Source: Protula sp. h YS-2021
Lineage: Eukaryota > Annelida > Polychaeta > Sabellida > Serpulidae
Direction of reading: 5' to 3'
Length of the DNA stretch: 64,000 nucleotides
NCBI GenBank assembly: GCA_949752745.1
Contig: OX457029.1
Span: 16,987,413 to 17,051,412 of the forward strand
Positions 36,431 through 46,735 of this stretch are shown here, one piece after another. A program made the translations under genes and the position numbers. Within the stretch, counting starts at the first letter, position 1. Every line of letters starts with the position of its first letter. Below the pieces are notes generated by a model, which was given only the letters and a program-made list of their open reading frames with translations, was not told where the DNA came from and did not search any database.

Positions 36431-37256
36431 GCAATGTCTTATATTACAAATTTCATATATTAAACATTTTTTATATAGTATTATTAATATGTGTTCTGCA
36501 GTTATTGTGGGCCTGTGCTGTGCGTGTATACATATATATTTTATAATATATGCGTGGGTGGAACGGACGGCTGTAAGGTAGTAAATTTGTAAATTTGTGA
36601 TTTGAAAAACCTGGAAAACACTTGGAAATTAAAATCGCCGAAGGCATGGGAACCCTCTCAATGCTATATGGAGTTGTTACATGTTGTTGGAAAATGTTTG
36701 GCGTGCCTTTTTTGGTTGGAGCATTAAAACAAACAAGTTTTGAAACAAACAGCCACTGATCCAACGAAAATTGGTTTAAATTAGCAGTTTAGGACAATTA
36801 AAATGTAAATGCTCCTTTCTTGAGAGCGGGAAAGGGGAATTTCAAAAAAAAATTTCCAAACGTCTAAATGCACGACACCTTCGATTACTCTTCAAGCGGA
36901 GCATCTTTTCTTTTTTTTTGTTTCGTGATCCGCCAAAAATTATCTGAATAGCGGAACTGAAGGATTTTCACTGTTGTTATGTTTATTATCTTGGTTGGTA
37001 GCAATACACGTGGCCATTCTTTTTAGGACTTTTAACAAAGTGTTCTACAAAAATGCCGAACGGACAATGTTCGGACTGACAGCAAACCAGTGACACACTC
37101 AAATCAATTGTGATAGCGATTATCAAAGCCAGCTGAGAAAAATTCTCGGACGTGATCGTTAAAAAGAAACCACGACTAAGGATCGCGATCTCCCATATCA
37201 CATAAACAAATAAAAGAGCGATTGAAATTTAATTGAAGCAGATTGGTCTTTTCTGT

Positions 37257-37325
37257 AAAATGCTACTCCTTACAGTTTTACTCCAATCGTTTAGATGTTA
37301 CGCAGGGATGTTCCCCAGGGGTTCG
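37257..37325 (+). repeat. Fragment of the 774-bp interspersed repeat
   Basis: AAAATGCTACTCCTTACAGT followed by TTACTCCAATCGTTTAGATG and CAGGGATGTTCCCCAGG closely matches 9539-9606 and 49825-49891, the middle subrepeat of the 774-bp copies. Confidence 0.75.
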
Positions 37326-37337
37326 CCCGCACGTCAC

Positions 37338-37447
37338 AGTGAGGGCTGCTGCCTCGCCCGCACCTCACAGTAAGGGGCTGCTGCCTCGCCCGCACCCCAC
37401 AGTAAGGGGCTGCTGCCTCGCCCAAACCTCACAGCGAGGGCTGCTGC
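37338..37447. repeat. 32-bp tandem repeat, about 3.5 copies
   Basis: GGCTGCTGCCTCGCCCGCAC followed by CTCACAGTRAGG repeats every 32 bp. It starts just after the repeat fragment at 37257-37325. CACA|GTAAGG in each unit is weakly donor-like, but there is no exon beside it. Confidence 0.85.
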
Positions 37448-38445
37448 GGGAAACCGGATAAAACTGAAATTATACTTGGGTTGGTCATGGGACACCGCGA
37501 AAAGTTTGCTCCAGCGGTACAGCCTTTATAAAGCACTGACGCAGTATTTTGTATGCATGTACATTGAAAATTCGTTTTAAAAACGTCAATATTGAATAAC
37601 ACGTATGTTAGAAATTCATAAGTTGCCACTTTGAAGCGTGTGAAGTGGATCTTGTATGGAAATGCCGTAGGCGCGAGCGCAGAAATTGTAGCATAATTTT
37701 TTCCCTGAAAGGCAGACATTCTTAGCACTGTTCCTGCCTTCCGGAAAAATCATTTATACTCGCCTAACATTATTTAAAAAAAATTAGACCCGGCGATTTT
37801 AATGACCAGGACGAGGGACGAGAAACAGGTTTATTTTTTCTCTACTAAATCGCCATATCTTTTCGGGATTGTTTCTTTTAAGATCACAAATCTAATGAGT
37901 TCTTTCCTCAAACTGTTCCGTTCTGGTTTCTAGCTTTCCAGATTCCATTTTGAGTGATTTCACCTTTGTTAAATGATGTAGTTGAACTTTTTGTATTGAG
38001 CTATGTGTTATACGGCTGCTAGAGCTTGTTGAGTATAGGCCACCGCAAAGTTCGTGGGCGTAACGGCTGCCTGGTCGTGGGCGTCACGACTGTTTTTGTC
38101 CGGGGGGGGGGGTTCCGCACGCCGATTATTGTAGTGCCCCATATGGCAATGACGCAGTTCTGCGTGGACAATTGATGAATGAAAACCCCTTTTTTGATCG
38201 CAGTGCAGTAACTGCAGTAGGGCCCAGGAAGGGCGGTTCTTCCACAGATTCGAAAACATACTGTGTTTGCAGGGATTGGCAAAATCAAGATATCTGATGC
38301 ATGTAGTCTTATACACGTCTCCAGCATGATGTACATAGACAGTTATATATGGCATATTGTTACCGTCTAAGGGTATCCTCTGCTATCTATGTAAGCTAGG
38401 CATTCATCCCGCGCACGAGGAGGGGTTACCCATGATGCTCAGCAG

Positions 38446-38532
38446 ATGCTCCCAGCTCCAGACATACGATGGCAGCAAATCAAAATGCTTGCCAGGTCAT
38501 TTGCCTGTGGATCCATACTTCCCTCCCAACAG
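38446..38532 (+). CDS. Weak candidate exon (29 codons, phase 0/0)
   Basis: An AG at 38444-38445 (GATGCTCAGCAG) precedes 87 nt of higher GC content that end at CAACAG|GTATCT (GT at 38533). In phase 0, which fits the phase-0 donor at 33248, it reads MLPAPDIRWQQIKMLA and on to ILPSQQ with no stop. Another frame is also open and looks equally coding-like (QLQTYDGSKSKCLPGHLP). The acceptor lacks a good pyrimidine tract. It may be a real exon of the gene starting at 32406, or chance. Confidence 0.3.
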
Positions 38533-39413
38533 GTATCTGGAGTTGTAGCGCTGTATATGTGTTTACTTTTGTGCAATCGCTTCTTCTTTTTTGACACGTT
38601 CGATCTGTTTGTGCTTGAGTTCTTTACTTCCAGACCTTAGCAAAGAAACAAAAGTACAGCGTATGTATATCAAGCAAATGAGCTTTACGGAGAAGTGATG
38701 ATGTTTATTGGCCATCTGGATCAAGGAAGAGGTCACGGATCTCTTACTTACGTGTCTTTCTGAGTTTCATCTGGCTGCAGTGTTGTCGCTGCAGTGCGTG
38801 GCGTCTTCAGGCAATGTGCCGTTATCAAAAAGAGCTGCATGCGCCAAAAAAAAAAAAAAAGATGAGAAGCACTGGAATGTGACTGGCTCATATGTGCTTT
38901 CCTTTGGAGTACAAACGTATGGACCAGATAAAGCTCTAGTAGGCGATGGCATACGATGCAGCTAACACTTTGTTAACGGATATCTTTCGTTTGATGTTTG
39001 AAAGGTGGAAAATGAACAGAGGCATTGAGACGTGCTCTGACGTCATACTGTGAATGTGACATTCCGCCATGACACCAAAGATGTCTGCTGACGCAGGGGT
39101 GAAAATAGTGTGTTCATTCATTGTCAGTCAGATTTTTTTTCTGCAAAAAGGTTTTCCAGCCGCAAATGTTTTGTTAGCTAGTGGTGATTTAGAAAACTCA
39201 AAAAGTAACTCAAAAATAAAAGCCTGTTTCACCCCTGATGGTCGTTTCTTACGGTGTGACGATGACTTGTTCTTGTGAAAACTGTGCTGTGGAATTCGAA
39301 ATATAGGACAAATCTAGCCATTGGCAATAGATGTAATACAGATAATACCTGACCATAACATTGCATTGGTGTTATCTTGGACAAACTGCACATTCGTAGA
39401 TGCGTTGTAAGTG

Positions 39414-42400
39414 ATGCATAAGCGCAGGGATAGATCGGATTCGGCGCCTGCGGAGGTGGAGTGCAGCCACGACGCGAGCCGCGACAGCCGCCCGCCCCTC
39501 TGCGGGGAGCTCAGCATCGACGACGTGCCGTCAGATTCATTGTCCGACCTCAGCGATGACGTCTTTCTGGCGGACGGGCACGAGGACGGCGAGTATTACG
39601 TAGCGATCCAGGGTGATCAGTGCAAGATCCAGGGGCCGCACGTGAGAGCTGAGGTGCGATATGACATGTTAGGTACGCAGCTGACAGCTGCTGAATGTGC
39701 TGGTACAGGAAAGAATGCGGCGTCGCGACTGCAGCTGCGAAGAACCCCGCACACAGATACGCTGGCAGATGAAGATGTACAGCAGCCATGGACGCCAGGC
39801 CTGAGCGGCGGGGCTCTACCTTACACGACAGGGCGGTACCACGCCCAGCGCAGGACCCACGCTCTCGACTCCATTGAGGTCAACCCGGCTGAAATCGCAC
39901 GGGCAAAGTTAGAGTTATTCGCAAATAGCAATGTATCTGGATATACCAGTTTCGACAACAAGTTAAAACCGAGACTGTTTGAGTCATTCAGCTTCGAGGA
40001 TGACAGTTCTGGCCCCAGTGATAAAGGCGATCTGTTTGCAAAGTACTACAATAAGTTATTCCCCGAAGGTGACCAACAAGGTATGTTGCCAGATGAAAGC
40101 ATGTGGAGCAACAACGGGCACCTGCCGTCAGGAAGTGATGAGCAGGACACGTGGAGCTCTCCCGCCAGCGTGGATACGTCACACACCTGCAGCACGTCTC
40201 CAGGCAACAACAATCGCCACCGGGCCATGTTGCCAGTGTGTACAGTCGCCGGCCAGGTAAATACTAAACAAATAAAACAACAAAACAACAGGGCTTTCAG
40301 CGATTTAAACTGTGAAGAAAGAAAGGAGGATTTCCGTTTATATAGCCCCGACGCCAGGCACAAAGCTATAAAGAGAGATTTGGACAAGAATAGAACAAAA
40401 TACAAGATAAACAACGAACTCCGTTGCTGTGTTCCAAATGAATATACAACACTGGGAGATAACGTACAGACAGCGAAGTCACAGTGTGGTTTGCAGGGGC
40501 CACAGGCTATCGACAGCTCGCAGTCAGCTGTGAAGTTAAATCACCACAGTGAGAAGGGCGAGTGTTCAGGGGCGCGAGACACGAGTGCTGAATGTAACAG
40601 TGAGAAGGAACAGTGGGGTAGAAGTAATGCGTCTTTTCACCCTTCTGCTTGGCAACCCCAAGTGCGTGCAAATCTTGGCAATGATGTGATGCATTCCACG
40701 GCTGTGCAAGCCCTTGAGGGGCTAAGTCATTCACATTCAACATATTCTGACTGTCATAATAGCCCGGGTATATATGTAAGTAACATGTCAGATAACACAT
40801 ATAATAAGGAGGCTGCGGCCACAACTGACTGTGGTCTAAAACACAGCAATACGGATAATATCGCAGAGGATACGCTGCCTGAGGCCGACCAGGTGGGTCT
40901 TTCTGTTTCTAAAGGTAAAGCAATATTGCCTGTCTTGTGCTGTAGTGTTCAGGCTGGTGATGGGCACACAAACACGTCGCTGAAGAGTGGTGGTGAAGTA
41001 ACAAGAAATCTGACAGCAGACTGTTCTCAAGTTAACTTGCAAAAAGCAGTGTGTTTTCAAACACAAACTGACACGTTGTCGTCAGAAGCAGGGCTCGGTT
41101 TGAGAAAAGATAAAACATACAGTAATTCGGTTGGTTCAACAAAAACTGTAAACGTGCCGTTAGGTGTGTTGTCGGAGCGTAATCTCGATGACGTAACAGG
41201 CTTGCCAGGACGCAGAGTCACTAAAACTTGTCAAGTCAATGACATTAGCAGTGTACCTTCTAAAGCCGTTCTCAAGACTGCACCCGATGACGTCGTGGTA
41301 ACAGCACTAGGTAACGGCGACGCCTCTAGTCCCAGCGACCGTGCAACGGAGTCCATAACCAAGGCCGAAGTCCATGATTTGAAAATATGCGCAAACAAAA
41401 GTGACGTCATGGTCCGCAACACAGGCGTATGTGACGAAATGCTGCATGCCACACGAGATAACAGCGGGGACAAAATTATTGCGGAATCGACCAGCGTTAC
41501 TCCCTCAGAAGTCCATGACGCAAGAACGGGTACCTTGGGAGAAATGAATGACATCAGAGTGTTGACCTTGGGAGAAATGAATGACATCAGAGTGTTGACC
41601 TTGGGAGAAATGAATGACATCAGAGTGTTGACCTTGGAAGAAATGAACGATGCAAGAATGGCGAACTCGAAAGAAAGCAGTGAGGCAACTCTTGTGACTG
41701 CAGACAAAATAGCGACTTCAAAAACCACAGAGACACAAGTTACGTCGGGAATTCCTGACGAATTAGAACCTGAAATTACAAGTAAGAGCATCGGAAAAAC
41801 TGTGCCTGCAGCCAGTGACGTAGAAAAGTCTGTTACGGCAGTCACTGATGTCGCAAGAGTTCCGGTAGCTACTGCAGAAACGAAAGCAGAACGTGAAGAA
41901 TGTGCACATGGAGAGGGATTGGGAGCAGGCGTCTCGAGGAGTAATGCTTCAGGCAAAGAACATTGTTCTCCTGTGGCTCTCCATAATCTAGGCGTAAATA
42001 ACGCACTTGACAAGTCCGTCAGTGTGGTGGGCTGTTCCGGATTCAGTCATAATAATTCAGAAGAGATGATTTACAAGAGCAGTCATCATTGCAAGGAAGA
42101 AGCTGTGACCAGTGAGCTTCTGAGCAACAAAATGTCAGGGGGTTTAACAAGTGCAAATAACCCACACATTGCTGTAGATACTATTTTAAAACATAAAACA
42201 AACTCAGGGGCATTGAGCAAAAACAATAATGGGGACATAACTTCAAAGCTAGTGGCGGGAGGGCCTGACGCGTCAGACACGGGCAGCGACATGCTGGCGG
42301 TACCTAACGCGCTGCCACGGTACAACAGTAGCTCTAGCCTATCCGATGCCGTCAGCTGGGGCTCGTCCTGGGACGCAAGCTCGTCCTGGGATGACGTCGA

Positions 42401-43616
42401 CTACGACCAGCTTAACAACAGCGACCATACAGATACAAGCGAGAATGAGTCACATGGGACTGATAGGAACGCTACAGGTGAGCAAGGTGACAGTGGAGAT
42501 AGCGGCGTGGCGGGTCACAGGGCATCGCGGCGATCTGCACGAAGCTCAGATCTCACCATGGTGACAGCATCCCATGAACTGCCCGCAATCAAGCGAGCCG
42601 ATAAGGACGAATCACGTATTCGTGGGTGGTTCAGCCAGCAAACAATAGGCGGTAATGATTCAGGTGAAAGTCACGATGCAGTTTGTAGTCCTGAAACGAT
42701 GCCACAGAAAGATATGGGAACCATAAAGCATGAGCGGATCGGGATGAAGGGAACCTTATGCGGGCCGGTACGTACAGATAAGGAAGAAAGTTGCCCAGCC
42801 ATGAGCGATACAGCAGAACCGATTAAGCGCTCAGTGAGTACACAATCTGAAATTATTAATCAATTTACAAGCGGAGCTGAAGTGCAGTGTGATAAGAAAG
42901 GCGTAAGCAGTTTGTTTTCATTGCCTGAAAAATTAGATTATTGCAGCGGTTCTCATAACGCTAAGGAGTCGCGCTGTCCGAAAGGAATGTCTGCACAAGA
43001 GGCGCTGAGCAGCTGCACGTCACTTAATGCGAGCCCCAGCGATACAGAGGGGCAGCGTGGCGGGCCATCGGATGCAGCCGCGAATACGCGCCCAGGCCTA
43101 GCCGCCACAACGCCAGAGGCTTGTGTCATACCCGAGTCGTTTGTGCCAGAACTTGCCACCGTGTACTTCACCGCTGTCGTAAATGCCACAGCTAAGCAAA
43201 AAGTACCAGGTGACGTTTGTGTTGAGAGTTGTGGCATCACAGAAAATAGCGTTGTAGGTGACGCTGGTCGGTCGGTAGTAGGCTCGGATGAGGATATTAA
43301 CACCAAGGTGTGCCTGGTACCCGATTCAAATATCGGGGAGAACCGTGCTGTTGACGTGGATGGCGAAGAAACTGATGTTTATCTAGAAGCAAATTTCACC
43401 GTGGAGGTACAACAAAGCGCAGGCATTTATCTGACACCGTCGACCGGTGCTGTGACGGAGGGGTCTCCCCTCAACCCCCACCCATGCTGCCACTGCTCTG
43501 ACGGAGGGGTCTCCCTCAACCACCGCCGCCAATCTGCAGGTGTGCCCACCATCCGCCATCAACATTGTTACTACTACGCCAGTGGGCAAATCAGTTTTAA
43601 AACAACACAAGCGTGA
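39414..43616 (+). CDS. Large, mostly disordered protein of about 1,400 residues (uncharacterised)
   Basis: This is the longest open frame in the window. A TAA at 39408 closes it upstream; ATG 39414 (purine at -3) is the first start, although an AG at 39426-39427 could be an acceptor for an internal exon. The N-terminal 250 residues are the most ordered-looking: an acidic Ser/Asp stretch (SDSLSDLSDDVFLADG), a YYVAIQGDQCKIQ segment, DSIEVNPAEIARAKLELF, and KLKPRLFESFSFEDD followed by DLFAKYYNKLFPEG. The rest is Ser/Thr/Asp/Asn-rich low complexity with no transmembrane segment, coiled coil or catalytic motif. It includes a four-unit 33-bp repeat and an SSSSLSDAVSWGSSWDASSS patch near residue 970. 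GC content and codon use clearly differ from flanking DNA. I do not recognise the family. The final 50 codons appear to be in a shifted frame (see the next entry). Confidence 0.8.
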   Translation: MHKRRDRSDSAPAEVECSHDASRDSRPPLCGELSIDDVPSDSLSDLSDDVFLADGHEDGEYYVAIQGDQCKIQGPHVRAEVRYDMLGTQLTAAECAGTGKNAASRLQLRRTPHTDTLADEDVQQPWTPGLSGGALPYTTGRYHAQRRTHALDSIEVNPAEIARAKLELFANSNVSGYTSFDNKLKPRLFESFSFEDDSSGPSDKGDLFAKYYNKLFPEGDQQGMLPDESMWSNNGHLPSGSDEQDTWSSPASVDTSHTCSTSPGNNNRHRAMLPVCTVAGQVNTKQIKQQNNRAFSDLNCEERKEDFRLYSPDARHKAIKRDLDKNRTKYKINNELRCCVPNEYTTLGDNVQTAKSQCGLQGPQAIDSSQSAVKLNHHSEKGECSGARDTSAECNSEKEQWGRSNASFHPSAWQPQVRANLGNDVMHSTAVQALEGLSHSHSTYSDCHNSPGIYVSNMSDNTYNKEAAATTDCGLKHSNTDNIAEDTLPEADQVGLSVSKGKAILPVLCCSVQAGDGHTNTSLKSGGEVTRNLTADCSQVNLQKAVCFQTQTDTLSSEAGLGLRKDKTYSNSVGSTKTVNVPLGVLSERNLDDVTGLPGRRVTKTCQVNDISSVPSKAVLKTAPDDVVVTALGNGDASSPSDRATESITKAEVHDLKICANKSDVMVRNTGVCDEMLHATRDNSGDKIIAESTSVTPSEVHDARTGTLGEMNDIRVLTLGEMNDIRVLTLGEMNDIRVLTLEEMNDARMANSKESSEATLVTADKIATSKTTETQVTSGIPDELEPEITSKSIGKTVPAASDVEKSVTAVTDVARVPVATAETKAEREECAHGEGLGAGVSRSNASGKEHCSPVALHNLGVNNALDKSVSVVGCSGFSHNNSEEMIYKSSHHCKEEAVTSELLSNKMSGGLTSANNPHIAVDTILKHKTNSGALSKNNNGDITSKLVAGGPDASDTGSDMLAVPNALPRYNSSSSLSDAVSWGSSWDASSSWDDVDYDQLNNSDHTDTSENESHGTDRNATGEQGDSGDSGVAGHRASRRSARSSDLTMVTASHELPAIKRADKDESRIRGWFSQQTIGGNDSGESHDAVCSPETMPQKDMGTIKHERIGMKGTLCGPVRTDKEESCPAMSDTAEPIKRSVSTQSEIINQFTSGAEVQCDKKGVSSLFSLPEKLDYCSGSHNAKESRCPKGMSAQEALSSCTSLNASPSDTEGQRGGPSDAAANTRPGLAATTPEACVIPESFVPELATVYFTAVVNATAKQKVPGDVCVESCGITENSVVGDAGRSVVGSDEDINTKVCLVPDSNIGENRAVDVDGEETDVYLEANFTVEVQQSAGIYLTPSTGAVTEGSPLNPHPCCHCSDGGVSLNHRRQSAGVPTIRHQHCYYYASGQISFKTTQA
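41532..41663 (+). repeat. 33-bp coding repeat, four units (EMNDIRVLTLG)
   Basis: Units at 41532, 41565 and 41598 are identical; the fourth (41631) is diverged. Each encodes 11 residues and so keeps the frame. Identity at the DNA level implies recent expansion. Confidence 0.9.
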
Positions 43617-44956
43617 AGGTTTCAAAAGTAGGTAGGGGTGGGAAGTGAGCGAGGCGCTGGGGAGCATTGCTGTAACGATCCTGTTTGTGCCAAGTTAAAA
43701 CTCCGCGCTCCAAACTCTAGCGGCGGTGCACTCTGTTATTCGCAGAAAAAAATCCGCTGAAGATATCCGACAGCCTGGCTTAACGCTTGCAAATAATGAG
43801 CCTGGATTCTTTGAGATGAACAATGAAAACAGCGTTTGTTTAAGTTGTGAGGGGGAGAGCACAATCAAGTGTGAAGTCAGTTCCTCGTCAAAGTGACGCA
43901 CAAACCAGAAGGCTGTGAGAAGCCGATTTCCGTAGCTCAGAAGCAGCCTGCTGCGTGTAACTGTGAAACAGTGCCTGTCAAAAGCAGTAAATCAAACACA
44001 GGAGGGAGAATTTGTGGAACAAGCACAACGCGGCCGTAGCATTGTGACGTCATCTGGACGAGAGAGCAGGTGACCGTGTGCTTGTCGTGTCAGTCGAGCG
44101 CCATCTGTCAAATTATTAACGATTTAGAAATGGATAAGAAATCTGGTGTAATAAAAACTGTCGCCCGAAAACGCAAGTGACGTCACAACAAGGTGCCGTA
44201 CCAAAGAACGCTCCACGCGCTAGGTGGTGAAAATGCCGTGGCTAAGGCCCCAGTGATGGGAGTAACACACAAGATGCACGTGATAGGCGCCCCCAAGAGC
44301 AGTGTCGTTGTTGTACAACACAAATCCAACTCGCGAAATGTTAAAGCTTCGAGACTGCCAAACAGTGTGGCATAAAACGACCGGATGCGAAATCGGATAC
44401 CATCAAGTCGTTGAGCGCTAAACAGGATACTGGTAAATCAGTGACTGCCAAACTGAATACTGCCAAGTCCGCCAGCACCAGCCTCAGCACTGTGAAACCA
44501 TCCAATGCAGCGACTAAACTCAGCGCTAGAGACACCAGATCAGCACCACATGCCGCATCGGCGCCACATGCCGTTGTCACAGACACGACTGGGGTCACCA
44601 TGCCAACCACTAAAGTGATAACAGATCCGGCTAGGGTCACCGTGCCCACTGCCATGGTAACAGATCCGGCTAGAATCACCGTGCCCACTACCATGGTAAC
44701 AGATCCGGCGGGCGTCACCGTGGCCGCGGACGGCAGCTGCAATCCCCAGTCAAAGCATGGAAAGTCGAGCAGGACGAGGAGGAAAGTGCGGAGGAAGAAC
44801 AAGAAGACGAGCGTGTTCACGCAGACATGGGCCGTGACACAGTGCCCGGCCAAGCGCGTGGACTTCGCGTGCCAGGTGTACATGCCAGGCGAGGACTCGT
44901 ATGTCTACGGCTACTGCAGCAGCGACGAAGAGTCAACTACTATAAATAGAACGTGA
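43467..44956 (+). pseudogene. Frame-broken 3' extension of the large coding block
   Basis: The sequence stays protein-like but only with frame changes: at the CCCC run 43467-43470, near 43632, at the A7 run 43746-43752, near 43890, near 44037, near 44067, an in-frame TGA at 44178-44180, and between 44345 and 44372. The pieces are Ser/Thr/Lys-rich like the upstream protein; examples are SPSTTAANLQVCPPSAIN, NSVCLSCEGESTIKCEVS and CEKPISVAQKQPAACNCE. The last piece (44345-44956) is intact: Lys/Ser-rich, then four 13-residue VTDPARVTVPTAM-like repeats (44576-44734), a basic cluster (TRRKVRRKNKK), KRVDF, and an acidic C-terminus YGYCSSDEE. Either a truncating shift released the C-terminus to decay, or this stretch of the assembly carries clustered indel errors. 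Confidence 0.65.
44576..44734 (+). repeat. 39-bp coding repeat, four units
   Basis: Units encode VTDPA(R/G)(V/I)TVPT(A/T)M with small changes; the second unit has one extra codon. It lies in the last intact piece of the broken 3' coding region. Confidence 0.85.
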
Positions 44957-46234
44957 CTTTACCAGCAAAGGCTTTCGTGTATACAACGGCTTGGGCAAAC
45001 GGTGTAGTTCTTAATTTACAACATTTAGACGATTTTGTGTCTGTCGCGTATTTGAAAAGTAATTACTTTTCACAGATTTTATAGTTCCTATTTCTCCAGT
45101 TTAACATAAGTTATTTTTCGTGTTATTTACATTTAAAGGCGGACATGAATAAACTGAACAAAGAAGGTAAATAATTTCGGATAAAACTAACAAAGGTATA
45201 AGATGACGCGGCCAGTGGCGGGCTACGGGCACCCGCAGGCACCGACATTCCGCCTCTATTCACGGGTAGCTTGATCCATCACCATTGTATTATAAGTAAT
45301 TATAATGCGTTGATGTTCAAGATTGTAATTCTGGTTAGTTCATGAATTGCCGTTGTCTGATTCTGAGCACAGTGACGTCGTTGTTTACCTCATAAAATCG
45401 CCCTTAAAAGGGTGCTCAGCTCTCTTTGTACGACTGAGTGAAGTTAGTGAATTCGGACGGAACTGTTTGGGTGCGAGGTTTTCTTCGGGTTTGGGGAGTA
45501 TAACGGGCGGTATTTCTTGGGAGGTTTACCTAGCCCTGGGCGCAATTCTGAGTAGATATCCAGAACACATGAAAACTTACGAGAAAGAAGTGCGAGAGAA
45601 TTCTCCCTCCCCCCACCCCCCCCCCCCCCCCTCACAAATACATATATATATTAATATAAAAAAAAAACAGTTTTCTGAAATCCATGTGTTAAATGTTGTG
45701 TGAAGTGATCTCCCCCTTTCAGGCTCTTAGCCTGTAAGTCAGCACTGGTTGGGTAATTGTTCACAATTTCATCGTGTTTCCAAAAATTAACGTCTTCTTA
45801 AATGAGTGTCTGTTGATTAAGGAAGCTGTTTTAGGCCAGGAAATCTTGGTGTGAGCCACGCAAGGAAATTACTTGATTTGATAGTATGCTACGGTTTTTT
45901 CGTTTCGAGTGTACGGAAGATAGGTATATGACCAAAGTTTTGTTAGCCGTTCAAATCGCATTTGTTATGTGATATAATCGACTCTTTTATGAAAGTTAAT
46001 AAAAAAAGTGGATATTATTGTAGAGCAAAACGTTTTCGTGGAGATATCTGAAAAATAAACATAGGATTCAAAGTGAAACGTTTGTGTTCGGTTACTCAAT
46101 TTCGTAGAAAATCATACAACTGAATAAGAATTGATAACAACACATAATCACAAAACACCTTTTTTCGGTGGAACGGAGTGCCAGAATTCTCATTACAAAG
46201 TACAAATTGAGCTGTAAATGTGTTTAGGAGAGTG
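44957..46234. other. Probable 3' UTR then intergenic DNA
   Basis: AT-rich sequence follows the last stop at 44954-44956. AATAAA hexamers occur at 45148-45153 and 45998-46003. A C-run near 45612-45630 is followed by an ATATAT/A-rich stretch. No exon is supported. Confidence 0.55.
45148..45153 (+). promoter_or_regulatory. Candidate polyadenylation signal AATAAA
   Basis: Canonical hexamer 192 bp after the last stop of the large coding block, in AT-rich DNA. Such hexamers are frequent by chance in this composition. Confidence 0.4.
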
Positions 46235-46735
46235 GCGGGGACAGGGAGGCGGTGGGGGCAGGGAGGTGGCGGGGGCAGGGAGGCGGTGGGGCCAGGGAGT
46301 GGGCGGGGGCAGGGAGGCGGTTGGGGTAGAGAGGTGGCGGGGACAGGGAGGCGGTGGGGGCAGGGAGGTGGCGGGGGCAGGGAGGCGGTGGGGCCAGGGA
46401 GTGGGCGGGGGCAGGGAGGCGGTTGGGGTAGAGAGGTGGCGGGGACAGGGAGGCGGTGGGGGCAGGGAGGTGGCGGGGGCAGGGAGGCGGTGGGGCCAGG
46501 GAGTGGGCGGGGGCAGGGAGGCGGTTGGGGTAGAGAGGTGGCGGGGGCAGGGAGGCGGTGGGGCCAGGGAGTGGGCGGGGGCAGGGAGGCGGTTGGGGTA
46601 GAGAGGTGGCGGGGGCAGGGAGGCGGTGGGGGCAGGGAGGTGGCGGGGGCAGGGAGGCGGTGGGGCCAGGGCGGGGGCAGGGAGGCGGTTGGGGCAGAGA
46701 GGTGGCGGGGGCAGGGAGGCGGTGGGGGCAGTCGA
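46235..46735. repeat. G-rich minisatellite with about 102-bp higher-order unit
   Basis: Units of about 19-20 bp (GGGGGCAGGGAGGYGGTGG) are arranged in a higher-order pattern of about 102 bp that includes GGTTGGGGTAGAGAGGTGGC. The plus strand is almost free of C, with G-runs of three or more every few bases, so G-quadruplex formation is likely. Frames on both strands are repeat shadows. Confidence 0.9.

Larger units (their letters stand above)
33249..38445. other. Probable intron with scattered repeats
   Basis: Apart from the repeats listed separately, it holds a C-run plus GACGGACAGACGGATG near 34066-34125 that reads, on the minus strand, like another hairpin-type repeat head (TTTTAGCCCAGGATGAAGG), and CCCCACAGGGGGAGGGGATA at 35721-35740 resembling the GGGGATATA element termini. 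No exon is supported before 38446. Confidence 0.5.

Noticed and set aside
39069..39278. Possible exon reading CFTPDGRFLRCDDD to a stop, with an AG after TTTTCC at 39161.
   Set aside because: The stretch looks mildly coding, but it has no donor, ends in a stop just before the large coding block, and cannot be linked to a gene.
33249..39413. Direct splice from the donor at 33248 to an acceptor immediately before 39414.
   Set aside because: AG at 39398-39399 would bring in the in-frame TAA at 39408, and AG at 39426-39427 is in phase 2, not the phase 0 that the donor requires.
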